5,868 bases of DNA, taken from NCBI GenBank assembly GCA_007135995.1, contig SLHU01000349.1, forward strand, positions 1 to 5,868, read 5' to 3'. This DNA comes from Clostridiales bacterium. GTDB lineage: Bacteria > Bacillota > Clostridia > Saccharofermentanales > UBA5734. The first letter of the stretch is position 1; each line of letters starts with the position of its first letter. This document shows, piece after piece, positions 1 through 5,772 of this stretch. The notes beneath the pieces are model-generated. The model made no database searches. It saw nothing but the letters and a program-made list of their open reading frames with translations, and was not told where the DNA came from. The translations under genes and the position numbers were made by a program.

Positions 1-60
1 CTTGATTTATCGATCAACATCCGTTAATCTATAAGCGATTATCAGTCGCCTCTCAAATAA

Positions 61-73
61 TTTGACTATCAAA
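61..73. promoter_or_regulatory. FabT-like operator palindrome
   Basis: The 13 bases TTTGACTATCAAA form a perfect inverted repeat of two 5-base arms around CTA. They match, with one change, the core TTTGATTATCAAA of the site known for FabT, the MarR-family repressor of fatty-acid synthesis genes in streptococci and lactococci. The site overlaps the -35 box of the fabD promoter, where a bound repressor would block RNA polymerase. A further copy of the inner core, GATTATCA, lies at 37-44 without the flanking arms. The repressor gene is not in the window, so regulator identity is inferred. Confidence 0.6.
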
Positions 74-89
74 CTATAATCAGTTTAAT
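62..89 (+). promoter_or_regulatory. Sigma-A type promoter of fabD
   Basis: TTGACT (62-67), a 16-base spacer and TTTAAT (84-89) make a promoter with one mismatch in each box, 39 bases before the fabD start. A perfect TATAAT lies at 75-80, but no good -35 box sits at the right distance from it (52-57 reads CTCAAA). The exact start of transcription is therefore open. The -35 box lies inside the FabT-like palindrome. Confidence 0.5.
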
Positions 90-114
90 GCCTGACCTGT
101 TATCTGTCAAGCAA

Positions 115-122
115 AGAGGAGG
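115..122 (+). promoter_or_regulatory. Ribosome binding site fixing the fabD start at 129
   Basis: AGAGGAGG is an almost complete anti-16S sequence. It ends six bases before ATG 129. The alternative in-frame TTG at 123 directly abuts it and is too close for initiation, so ATG 129 is the preferred start. Confidence 0.85.
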
Positions 123-128
123 TTGGCC

Positions 129-1064
129 ATGCCGGCTTATTTATTTTCTGGACAAGGCGCACAAAAAGCAGAAATGGGCAAGGATCTTGCCATGCAGTAT
201 GATGTCGCAGCAAAGATCTATCAGCAGGCATCTGAGCATGTTTCAGTCGACTTGCTGGCACTGGATAAAGGCCAGTTAGCTCAGACCTTATACGCGCAGC
301 TGGCCATTGTCACACTGAGCTATGCAGCTTTTGAAACGTGGAAAGACTTGATCAGACAGCAGGGCGGTGTTCTTCCGCAAGGGTGTTTTGCGGGTTTTTC
401 GCTTGGTGAATACAGCGCACTGGCAGCAGCTGGCGTTCTGACTTTTCATGACCTGCTAAGTTTGATCCGCTACCGGTCACAAGTCATGCAGGCTGCTTCA
501 GAAGAGCAGCCGGGCATCATGATCGCGGTGATCGGGCTTGACAAGGCGGTATTGGCTGAAACGCTTAAAGAAGAAACCTGGCAGGGAAAAGTCTGGCTGG
601 CCAACGATAACGCGCCTGGCCAGATTGTAATTGCCGGGTATGCAGATGAAACAGCAGCCTGCGCTGAAGCACTAAAAGCAAAAGGTGCCCGCCGTCTTGT
701 CAGACTGAATGTCAGCGGTGCCTTCCATACACCCCTGATGCAGTCGGCAGCTGATCAGCTGAGCGCTTTCGCGAGCAGATTTGAGTTCAGCAAACCGGAT
801 ATGCCGGTCTATTCTAATGCCAGCGGCGCGCTTGCGGCAGATGACGTGAACTGGCCCCGGTATCTGTCTGTTCATATGTGCAGTTCAGTACACTGGGTTG
901 ATACAATAAAGGCGGCCGCTGCAAGTGGTCAGACCACCTTCATTGAGTTCGGGCCCGGCAAGGTACTGACCGGACTGGTTAAAAAAACACTGCGCGACGC
1001 ATCCGTTTTCAATGTCGAGACATGCGATGACATGCAAAAACTGATGCAGGCCGATCTTGTATAG
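129..1064 (+). CDS. fabD: Malonyl-CoA:acyl carrier protein transacylase (FabD)
   Basis: Transfers malonyl from CoA to acyl carrier protein, supplying the extender unit for cytosolic type II fatty-acid synthesis. The 311-residue product has the usual FabD length and motifs in order: SGQGAQ at 7-12; the nucleophile elbow GFSLGEYSAL with catalytic Ser91; the malonate-carboxylate-binding Arg116 in RYRSQVMQ; NAPGQIVIAG near 161-170; catalytic His200 in GAFHTPLM; and FGPGKVLTGL near 274-283. In the segment matching E. coli LVRQLYNPVQW the usual Gln appears to be His249 (LSVHMCSSVHW), a possible active-site variation. The gene stands alone here, not beside fabH/fabG/fabF, and has its own promoter with a FabT-like operator, so it is probably still under fatty-acid control. 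The Arg favours malonyl over other acyl groups. An acyltransferase of a polyketide system is less likely without other synthase domains. Confidence 0.93.
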   Translation: MPAYLFSGQGAQKAEMGKDLAMQYDVAAKIYQQASEHVSVDLLALDKGQLAQTLYAQLAIVTLSYAAFETWKDLIRQQGGVLPQGCFAGFSLGEYSALAAAGVLTFHDLLSLIRYRSQVMQAASEEQPGIMIAVIGLDKAVLAETLKEETWQGKVWLANDNAPGQIVIAGYADETAACAEALKAKGARRLVRLNVSGAFHTPLMQSAADQLSAFASRFEFSKPDMPVYSNASGALAADDVNWPRYLSVHMCSSVHWVDTIKAAAASGQTTFIEFGPGKVLTGLVKKTLRDASVFNVETCDDMQKLMQADLV

Positions 1065-1080
1065 CCGCAGCGCTGAGGTG

Positions 1081-1122
1081 CATCTATTACGCAAAGACTG
1101 TCCATCTACACGCAAAGACTGT
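1081..1122. repeat. Imperfect tandem repeat, about 21 bp, two copies
   Basis: CATCTA followed by ACGCAAAGACTGT occurs twice in direct succession, at 1081-1101 and 1103-1122. The first copy carries one extra base (TTACGC against CACGC). It starts 16 bases after the fabD stop and is followed by AAAGGAAACG. The core CGCAAAGACTGTCC resembles CGCAAGGCATGTCC of the 37-bp repeats at 4024-4097. No clear hairpin with a T-run was seen, so it is not called a terminator. Confidence 0.7.
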
Positions 1123-1177
1123 AAAGGAAACGTAACACATATCAGCGGCTAATCATCACGACAGCATGCGCTGATCT

Positions 1178-1196
1178 GCTATAATCAGGGTATAAT
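1178..1196 (+). promoter_or_regulatory. Extended -10 promoter, with a second TATAAT, before the aminopeptidase gene
   Basis: TGC-TATAAT at 1178-1185 is an extended -10 element, which can work without a -35 box; none is visible 17 bases upstream. A second perfect TATAAT follows at 1191-1196, 11 bases on. Either would give a 5' leader of roughly 25-40 bases ahead of ATG 1228. The same 10-base word CTATAATCAG precedes fabD at 74-83. Confidence 0.55.
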
Positions 1197-1209
1197 CGCT
1201 GAAGACAGC
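1191..1209 (+). repeat. TATAATC-CTGAA-GACAGC block, copy 1
   Basis: TATAATCGCTGAAGACAGC differs from the block at 5648-5667 by one substitution and one inserted A. In both places a second TATAAYC lies 10-11 bases upstream. It spans a -10 box and the presumed start of transcription. Whether it is a shared promoter element or a dispersed repeat cannot be told from the window. Confidence 0.6.
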
Positions 1210-1227
1210 AGATTTGAGGAGCTTTTT

Positions 1228-2349
1228 ATGCGCGACCCGAGAATTGAAAAACTAGCCAGACTGATGCTGCATCATTCCATGAAGATCAAAAAAGGCGAAG
1301 CCTTTCATATTACAGCCGATGTGTCTGCACTGCCGCTTGTCAAGGCGATTTTACGCCAGGCGAAGGCAATCGGCGCGCTGGCGGAAGTTCAGCTGACCCA
1401 TCAGGAACTGACTCGCCTGCAGCTGGGCCTGCTGGATCCTGAAGATCAAGGTGTCAGTGCCGGTTTTCTTGAAGAAAAAGCCGCATCTGGTATACGGCGC
1501 TTTGAAAGCCTGGTTGGTGATATTGTGATCCGATCCTATGCCAATGATCAGGAGCTGTCAAAAATACCGCCTTCGGTTCAGCAGCTGGCAGCGATTAAGA
1601 ATAAACCTTTTAAAGACCTGCTGATTAATCACAAACGCTGGGTCTTGTTTGAATATCCGACCCCTGGCCAGGCACAGCGGGCTGGTTTGTCAATTGACGA
1701 TTACATCGATTTTGTACTGGATGTATCATCGGTTGACTACGAGCAAATGCAAATTGATGTACAGCCCTTAAAAGAGCTGATGGAAAAAACAAAAACGGTG
1801 CGTATTACCGGACGCGAGACCGACCTTCATTTCTCAATAGAAGATATTCCGGTGATCCCCTGCTGCGGTGAGAATAATATACCGGACGGCGAATGCTTCA
1901 CAGCACCGGTCCGGCAGTCTGTACAGGGAAAGCTTCTGATCAATACCCCGTCTGTCTTCTGGGGGAAAGTCTTTCATGATATTCGCCTTGAATTCAAAGA
2001 CGGTAAAATTATCCAGGCTTCTGCCGGTGAAAATACCGATCTTCTGAATAAAATCTTAAACAGCGATGAAGGTGCACGCTATATCGGAGAGTTCGCGATC
2101 GGCTTTAACCCGCTTATCAGTGAACCTTTCATGAATACGCTCTTTGATGAAAAAATTGCCGGCTCATTCCATTTCACACCTGGAGCCTGCTATGACGACG
2201 CGCCCAATGGCAATGACTCTTCTGTACATTGGGATCTGGTTCATATCCAAAGGCCGGAATACGGCGGCGGCAGCATCTGGTTTGACGATATTGAAATCAG
2301 GCGTGATGGCCTTTTCATGCTGCCGGAGCTTAAAAAACTAAACCCCTGA
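1228..2349 (+). CDS. M29-family metallo-aminopeptidase (AmpS/PepS type)
   Basis: Cytosolic dinuclear-metal exopeptidase that removes N-terminal residues from peptides. The 373-residue product shows the M29 metal site in the expected order: Glu222 in PDGECFTAP, Glu288 in YIGEFAIGFNP, His315 in AGSFHFTPG, Tyr322, and His334/Asp336 in SSVHWDLV. The two Glu are 66 residues apart and Tyr follows His by seven, as in staphylococcal AmpS. The N-terminal half (about 1-205) fits the alpha/beta domain of the family. It is some 40 residues shorter than AmpS; about 16 are missing between Tyr322 and His334. GAGGAG at 1216-1221 lies six bases before the ATG. The downstream membrane-protein gene begins 24 bases after the stop with no terminator between, so the two are probably co-transcribed. 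No signal peptide is seen. Peptide preference is not predictable. Confidence 0.93.
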   Translation: MRDPRIEKLARLMLHHSMKIKKGEAFHITADVSALPLVKAILRQAKAIGALAEVQLTHQELTRLQLGLLDPEDQGVSAGFLEEKAASGIRRFESLVGDIVIRSYANDQELSKIPPSVQQLAAIKNKPFKDLLINHKRWVLFEYPTPGQAQRAGLSIDDYIDFVLDVSSVDYEQMQIDVQPLKELMEKTKTVRITGRETDLHFSIEDIPVIPCCGENNIPDGECFTAPVRQSVQGKLLINTPSVFWGKVFHDIRLEFKDGKIIQASAGENTDLLNKILNSDEGARYIGEFAIGFNPLISEPFMNTLFDEKIAGSFHFTPGACYDDAPNGNDSSVHWDLVHIQRPEYGGGSIWFDDIEIRRDGLFMLPELKKLNP

Positions 2350-2373
2350 TCACACTGACATGGAGGACTAGAT

Positions 2374-4017
2374 ATGGTCATGACCGTACTGGAATTTGGA
2401 GGGCTTCACCTGCTGCACTGGATCATATCTGGCGTTATTCCTGTTGCCTTGCTCATCACGGCTGTCATTTATATGGTGATTGCCAGGAAAACAGTTAATA
2501 AAGTCAGAGATTTTCAGGATCAGCTCTCCGCAAAGCTGCAGTCACTGGAAAGCCGTCAGATTGAAAACCTGACCCATATCAGCAACGTCTTTCAGCAGGC
2601 CGGCCTGCCGCTGATCCGAAAGCAGTTTCAGAAAATGGAACAAGACTCTGATGTTTTGTACGACGGCCGCTGGCTTCCTAATCCAGACCTCTATCTTTCA
2701 TCAGAACAGGTTTTTTCGACGATACAAAGCAGCAGTCTGTCGCTGCGTCCGTCAGCCAGGCTTTTATCTGTCGGACTACTGGGTTCACTCATTTCGCTGC
2801 TGATGCAAAGTCAGTATCCAGCCTCCGGCCAAATTCCCGCAATTGCTTTAATTCTGGCACCTGCGGCGGTTGGCCTTGCGCTGAGTCTGATCCTCTTGAG
2901 TGAATCAATGTATGGCATTGGACAGATCAAATCGTTCTCGATTGACATGAAGCGGCTTTTGGAGTCACGCCTCCCTGTTTTCAGTGACCAGGCGGGTCTC
3001 GGACTGTTGATTGATCAGTTTATGTCGTATGACCGGGATATGAACACGTCGCTTAAAGCCTTTAATGAGACGGCTGTACGGCTGACTGAAAGCGATATGG
3101 CAGATGGCATCAGACGCAGTGTGGAACAGGTGCTGCTCGATAGTGTCGCACCTGCTGTCCAGGAGTCTTCGGCTGTACTAAAAAAGCTGGCAGATGAACT
3201 GGTCCATCGTCAGGAGAGGGGCATGCAGGAACTCGCCGGGCAATTCGCCAGTGCCCTGACCAGTGATATGGCGGCTCATCTAAAACCGGTCAATAAAGAA
3301 ATCGCACAGATGAGCAGCCTGATGACCGATGTGAGAAATTACATAGAATACGCGATGCGTGCACTGGATACAGTTAAGGAAGAATCAAAACAGCTGCTAG
3401 CTGATACGCAAACAGCGCTGCAGCAAATGGCACAGGCACGCGGCCACCTCAGCGAGGACTTTGGCAAAGCAGGCCAGCAGCTGCAGCTTTTGACATCTGC
3501 CACCAGCCATATGGCTGATATTCAGCAGAATAATGAACAAGGCCTTGCGAAATCAATTGAGCAGCTGTCACTGCAGCTGGCAAGCCACAGTGACGCGATG
3601 GAAACCCTGGTTGAACAGGCGGCCAGCGCGATGCAGCAAGCCCAGGCAAGTGCAGCCGATCAGCAAAGCAGCGCTGAAGAGCATATCGCCAACATGAGCG
3701 GGCATGTCAGCCAGCTGAGCCGGGAGCTGGGTGACAAGATCAGTCTGCTGCTTGAGCAAGTTGATACTGAAACCAGCTCAGTGGCTAAAAACGCTGCAGA
3801 AATCGGAGCCAGACTGGGGACTTTAAACGAGACACTGGCACAGTCACTAAACGATTTCAGCCGCGAATCCGCAGATTATGTCCACAGCACACTTCAGGCA
3901 TTTGACAGCAATCTGGCCGAGTTGGTCCGCAGAATGACGCAGGCAACAGTGGAAATTCGCGATGCCGTAGACGCCCTTCCGGCTGCCTTGCAGCAAAGGG
4001 CCCGTTTTGACGCATAG
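2374..4017 (+). CDS. MotA/TolQ/ExbB-like membrane protein with long coiled-coil tail, ZorA-like
   Basis: Predicted inner-membrane protein of 547 residues. A hydrophobic helix lies at about 13-37, a soluble stretch of some 90 residues follows, then a close helix pair at about 128-146 and 154-176, then a tail of about 370 residues. This is the MotA/TolQ/ExbB topology. The pair carries degenerate family motifs: VGLLGSLISLL (compare LGLLGTxxGL) and PAAVGLALSLILL (compare TAxGLxxAIPA). The tail is rich in Gln, Ala, Ser and Leu with almost no Pro or Gly, suggesting a long coiled coil. Its start (DQAGLGLLIDQF, then SLKAFNETAVRL) recalls the segment after the channel in ZorA, the motor subunit of Zorya defence, which also has a long cytoplasmic tail. 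The channel-helix Thr is Ser138 in the second helix but Ala164 in the third. GGAGGA at 2362-2367 supports ATG 2374; ATG 2380 is possible. No ZorB/MotB/ExbD partner is in the window. ORF certain; ZorA relationship is inferred by eye. Confidence 0.6.
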   Translation: MVMTVLEFGGLHLLHWIISGVIPVALLITAVIYMVIARKTVNKVRDFQDQLSAKLQSLESRQIENLTHISNVFQQAGLPLIRKQFQKMEQDSDVLYDGRWLPNPDLYLSSEQVFSTIQSSSLSLRPSARLLSVGLLGSLISLLMQSQYPASGQIPAIALILAPAAVGLALSLILLSESMYGIGQIKSFSIDMKRLLESRLPVFSDQAGLGLLIDQFMSYDRDMNTSLKAFNETAVRLTESDMADGIRRSVEQVLLDSVAPAVQESSAVLKKLADELVHRQERGMQELAGQFASALTSDMAAHLKPVNKEIAQMSSLMTDVRNYIEYAMRALDTVKEESKQLLADTQTALQQMAQARGHLSEDFGKAGQQLQLLTSATSHMADIQQNNEQGLAKSIEQLSLQLASHSDAMETLVEQAASAMQQAQASAADQQSSAEEHIANMSGHVSQLSRELGDKISLLLEQVDTETSSVAKNAAEIGARLGTLNETLAQSLNDFSRESADYVHSTLQAFDSNLAELVRRMTQATVEIRDAVDALPAALQQRARFDA

Positions 4018-4023
4018 CTTGAA

Positions 4024-4097
4024 AATCGCAAGGCATGTCCGTTTCAACCGGTACTCAGATAATCGCAAGGGATGTCCGTTTCAACTGGTACTCAGAA
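4024..4097. repeat. Two 37-bp tandem direct repeats
   Basis: Units at 4024-4060 and 4061-4097 differ at three of 37 positions (4034/4071, 4049/4086, 4060/4097). Each runs AATCGCAAGG, ATGTCCGTTTCAAC, GGTACTCAGA. A third unit begins with AATCGC at 4098 and then departs into TAAAGGACG. The array starts seven bases after the stop of the membrane-protein gene. There is no spacer between units, so this is not a CRISPR. It is related in core sequence to the repeat at 1081-1122. Confidence 0.9.
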
Positions 4098-4120
4098 AAT
4101 CGCTAAAGGACGCTTGTGTC

Positions 4121-4183
4121 ATGGTCTTTAAGCATGTTTTTGAAAAACGCAGCAGGATATTTCAATATAAGGCAGATACATGA
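4121..4183 (+). CDS. Possible 20-codon reading frame (leader peptide or gene remnant)
   Basis: ATG 4121 to TGA 4183 encodes a basic peptide of 20 residues, beginning MVFKHVFEKRSR. AAAGGA at 4105-4110 lies ten bases upstream and could serve as a ribosome binding site. The position, between the ZorA-like and ZorC-like genes, is where zorB sits in Zorya operons, and known ZorB proteins begin with a short basic stretch before their membrane helix. No membrane helix or peptidoglycan-binding domain follows in any frame, since stops occur soon after in all three. It may be chance, a leader peptide, or the start of a deleted gene. Confidence 0.2.
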   Translation: MVFKHVFEKRSRIFQYKADT

Positions 4184-4209
4184 TGACAATAGGTTTTTTC
4201 TGCTGAGCC

Positions 4210-4229
4210 GCTGATTGAAAGTCATCAGC
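4210..4229. repeat. Inverted repeat, 6-bp arms
   Basis: GCTGAT at 4210-4215 pairs with ATCAGC at 4224-4229 around an 8-base loop. An alternative pairing uses TGCTGA at 4201-4206 with TCAGCA at 4225-4230. It lies 36 bases before the start at 4265 and has no T-run after it, so it is not a standard terminator. It could shape the 5' end of the downstream message or be a protein site. Confidence 0.4.
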
Positions 4230-4264
4230 ACAACAGAAAACGATCGGCAGATTGGTAAAAGAGG

Positions 4265-5554
4265 ATGCAGGTAAAGCTCAAAGGATATTTTGACAGTACG
4301 CAGGATAAGCCAGACGTGTTCAGGCTGAATGATGCTATGCCCGGCCTCAGGGAAAAGCTTCAGACACCACTGGAACGGCTCAAACAGCCACCTGACCTGG
4401 AAAAACTTGCCGCGCTGCGTCAAACGATTCTCTCAGCAAAAGATCACACGGCCGTCATTGATCTGGCGAACGTGCTTCCCGGCAGCGAGCTTAGCTGGCT
4501 GTTTTTGCTGTTAACTGATATAGATGACAATCACAAGCCAGACCAGCAGCTGATCAGCCGCATCAGCCTGATTGTTCGCGAAAGGGCCTGTCCTTCACTT
4601 TATCAGCATACCTGGCTGGTTTTTCAAAAGTACTATGAACAGCTTCCGGTGGGCAAAAATCTGGATCTGCTGTGTAAAATTCTGGAAATCCGGCAGCAAA
4701 GCGGGCTTGACCCTTCTTTCCCGCTCATCAGCGAGGTCATCTCTCCTGCCAGCCGTCCCTTCATGAAAAAACTGATGCGCCGCCTGGCGGAGCTTGAAAT
4801 GCCTGTTCAGCGTTTTATGGATGCTTATGCAGTCTCGCCGGAGCTGCCGCTTGGCGCACAGCTGGTCAGCAGCACCTTTCTTTCCGGTTCTGAATCGCTT
4901 TACAGCCAAAGTCAGCGGCTTTTCGCCCAGACACTGAAGTCGGCTGATGAAGACACCCAGCTAAAACTCCTGAAACATTTTTTTCAGATGAAAAAGCTTT
5001 CCCCCTCATCCTGGAATGCGTACTGTCAGATAATCTATCGCAAATATGGTCCGCCTGACCATGGCCACGTGATCTGGGAGGCACTAAGCGATAAACACGC
5101 AAGGAAATTCCAGGACTGGGTGATTGCAGCCACAATCGGCAGCCATTGCCGGGACAATCCTGATAAAGCCCGGGTGTTTTTGCATTTTGCTGAATATATA
5201 CAAGCAATTGACCCTTGGGATGACGAAACATTACTGATTCATTTTCCAGGCTTCGTGATCGTTGACAACCGGCTTGATCCCGAGACAGCCATTTACTACG
5301 ATCAGCACCAGGCAGAACGCCGGCTTGACTTAAGCAGCCAGCGGCCTGAACAACCGCATCCGGCCAGCACAGTCATCGCCAGACGAAGAGTTGACGAAGC
5401 GATTCGCCGTGCCAGCTGCAGCGGTATTGTCGGACTCCCGTTTGATCATGAAGGCATCCGGTACACACGCATTTTTCTCAATTTCTGCATTCAGGAGCAA
5501 AAGCTGCGTCAGAGAAACCTGATCACAAGATTTAAAAACAAACTGAAAGCCTGA
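4265..5554 (+). CDS. EH-signature (ZorC-like) protein, tentative
   Basis: A 429-residue protein, predicted soluble and mainly alpha-helical; no signal peptide or membrane helix is evident. The first half (LISRISLIVRERACP, then WLVFQKYYEQL at 117-127) fits helical N-terminal parts of EH-signature proteins. From about 250 the order is WNAYCQIIYRKYGPPD, IWEALSDKHARKFQDWV, KARVFLHFAEYIQAI, then the strand-rich HFPGFVIVDNRLDPETAIYY, and a last His395 in PFDHEGIRYTRIFL. This follows the EH-signature layout (GDPR...W, RW, RxxFW, VEF...NAxYxY, then His) seen in ZorC, the DNA-binding Zorya subunit. The signature Glu seems to be Asp334. The ZorA-like gene directly upstream supports the call. An in-frame TAA at 4256 limits the start: ATG 4265 has GAGG touching it with no spacer, so GTG 4316 or ATG 4337 remain possible. 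ORF certain, family tentative; otherwise a helical-repeat protein of unknown role. Confidence 0.5.
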   Translation: MQVKLKGYFDSTQDKPDVFRLNDAMPGLREKLQTPLERLKQPPDLEKLAALRQTILSAKDHTAVIDLANVLPGSELSWLFLLLTDIDDNHKPDQQLISRISLIVRERACPSLYQHTWLVFQKYYEQLPVGKNLDLLCKILEIRQQSGLDPSFPLISEVISPASRPFMKKLMRRLAELEMPVQRFMDAYAVSPELPLGAQLVSSTFLSGSESLYSQSQRLFAQTLKSADEDTQLKLLKHFFQMKKLSPSSWNAYCQIIYRKYGPPDHGHVIWEALSDKHARKFQDWVIAATIGSHCRDNPDKARVFLHFAEYIQAIDPWDDETLLIHFPGFVIVDNRLDPETAIYYDQHQAERRLDLSSQRPEQPHPASTVIARRRVDEAIRRASCSGIVGLPFDHEGIRYTRIFLNFCIQEQKLRQRNLITRFKNKLKA

Positions 5555-5701
5555 CATCGGCCAGAAGCTGGGGGATTTTAGGTCCTGGGAATTTTTCGAT
5601 TTTGGTTACTGAGAATTTCATTTCTTTCTTAGCAATTTATAACCGCTTATAATCACTGAAAGACAGCGCTTGAGCCACACTCTACAGTGTCCCAGGCATT
5701 C
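5555..5701. other. Intergenic stretch between the ZorC-like gene and the tRNA promoter
   Basis: Apart from the block at 5648-5667, no gene is supported here. At 5581-5624 there is an imperfect repeat: GGTCCTGGGAATTT and GGTTACTGAGAATTTC, each followed by an AT-rich stretch. A weak 4-bp hairpin (CCAG, AAG, CTGG at 5561-5571) followed by GGGATTTTA is too weak to call a terminator. Confidence 0.4.
5648..5667 (+). repeat. TATAATC-CTGAA-GACAGC block, copy 2
   Basis: TATAATCACTGAAAGACAGC nearly repeats 1191-1209. TATAACC at 5638-5644 stands ten bases upstream, as a second TATAATC does in copy 1. No good -35 box is present at 5625-5630. It may be a second, upstream promoter for the tRNA, or the start of an unrecognised transcript. 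Confidence 0.55.
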
Positions 5702-5730
5702 TTGACTATCATTGAGAGGTCCGATATAAT
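5702..5730 (+). promoter_or_regulatory. Sigma-A promoter of the tRNA-Ser gene
   Basis: TTGACT (5702-5707), an exact 17-base spacer and TATAAT (5725-5730) make the strongest promoter in the window. Transcription would begin near 5737, about 35 bases before the mature tRNA. The -35 region TTGACTATCA repeats the fabD -35/operator sequence at 62-71, but the right palindrome arm is incomplete here. Confidence 0.85.
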
Positions 5731-5772
5731 CTCAAAATAGATTTCAGCAGCCAGATCGTTGCTGAACACCAC

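Noticed and set aside
2..17. Inverted repeat TTGAT-N6-ATCAA as a second FabT site.
   Set aside because: Arms are spaced by six bases, not by the three in the matching operator, and it is about 60 bases from the fabD promoter boxes.
88..279. A 63-codon frame overlapping the start of fabD.
   Set aside because: No ribosome binding site, out of frame with the clear fabD motifs; an overlapping shadow.
4024..4097. The 37-bp repeats as a CRISPR array.
   Set aside because: The units abut with no spacers and there are only two; no cas genes nearby.
4136..4148. Palindrome GTTTTTGAAAAAC.
   Set aside because: A short A/T run pairing by chance, inside the 20-codon frame; no further support.
4103..4423. 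A 106-codon minus-strand frame across the gap and the start of the ZorC-like gene.
   Set aside because: Low-complexity hydrophobic composition, overlaps a longer + strand gene, no recognisable motif or ribosome binding site.
5561..5580. Terminator after the ZorC-like gene.
   Set aside because: The stem is only four base pairs and the following T-run is short and preceded by GGGA.
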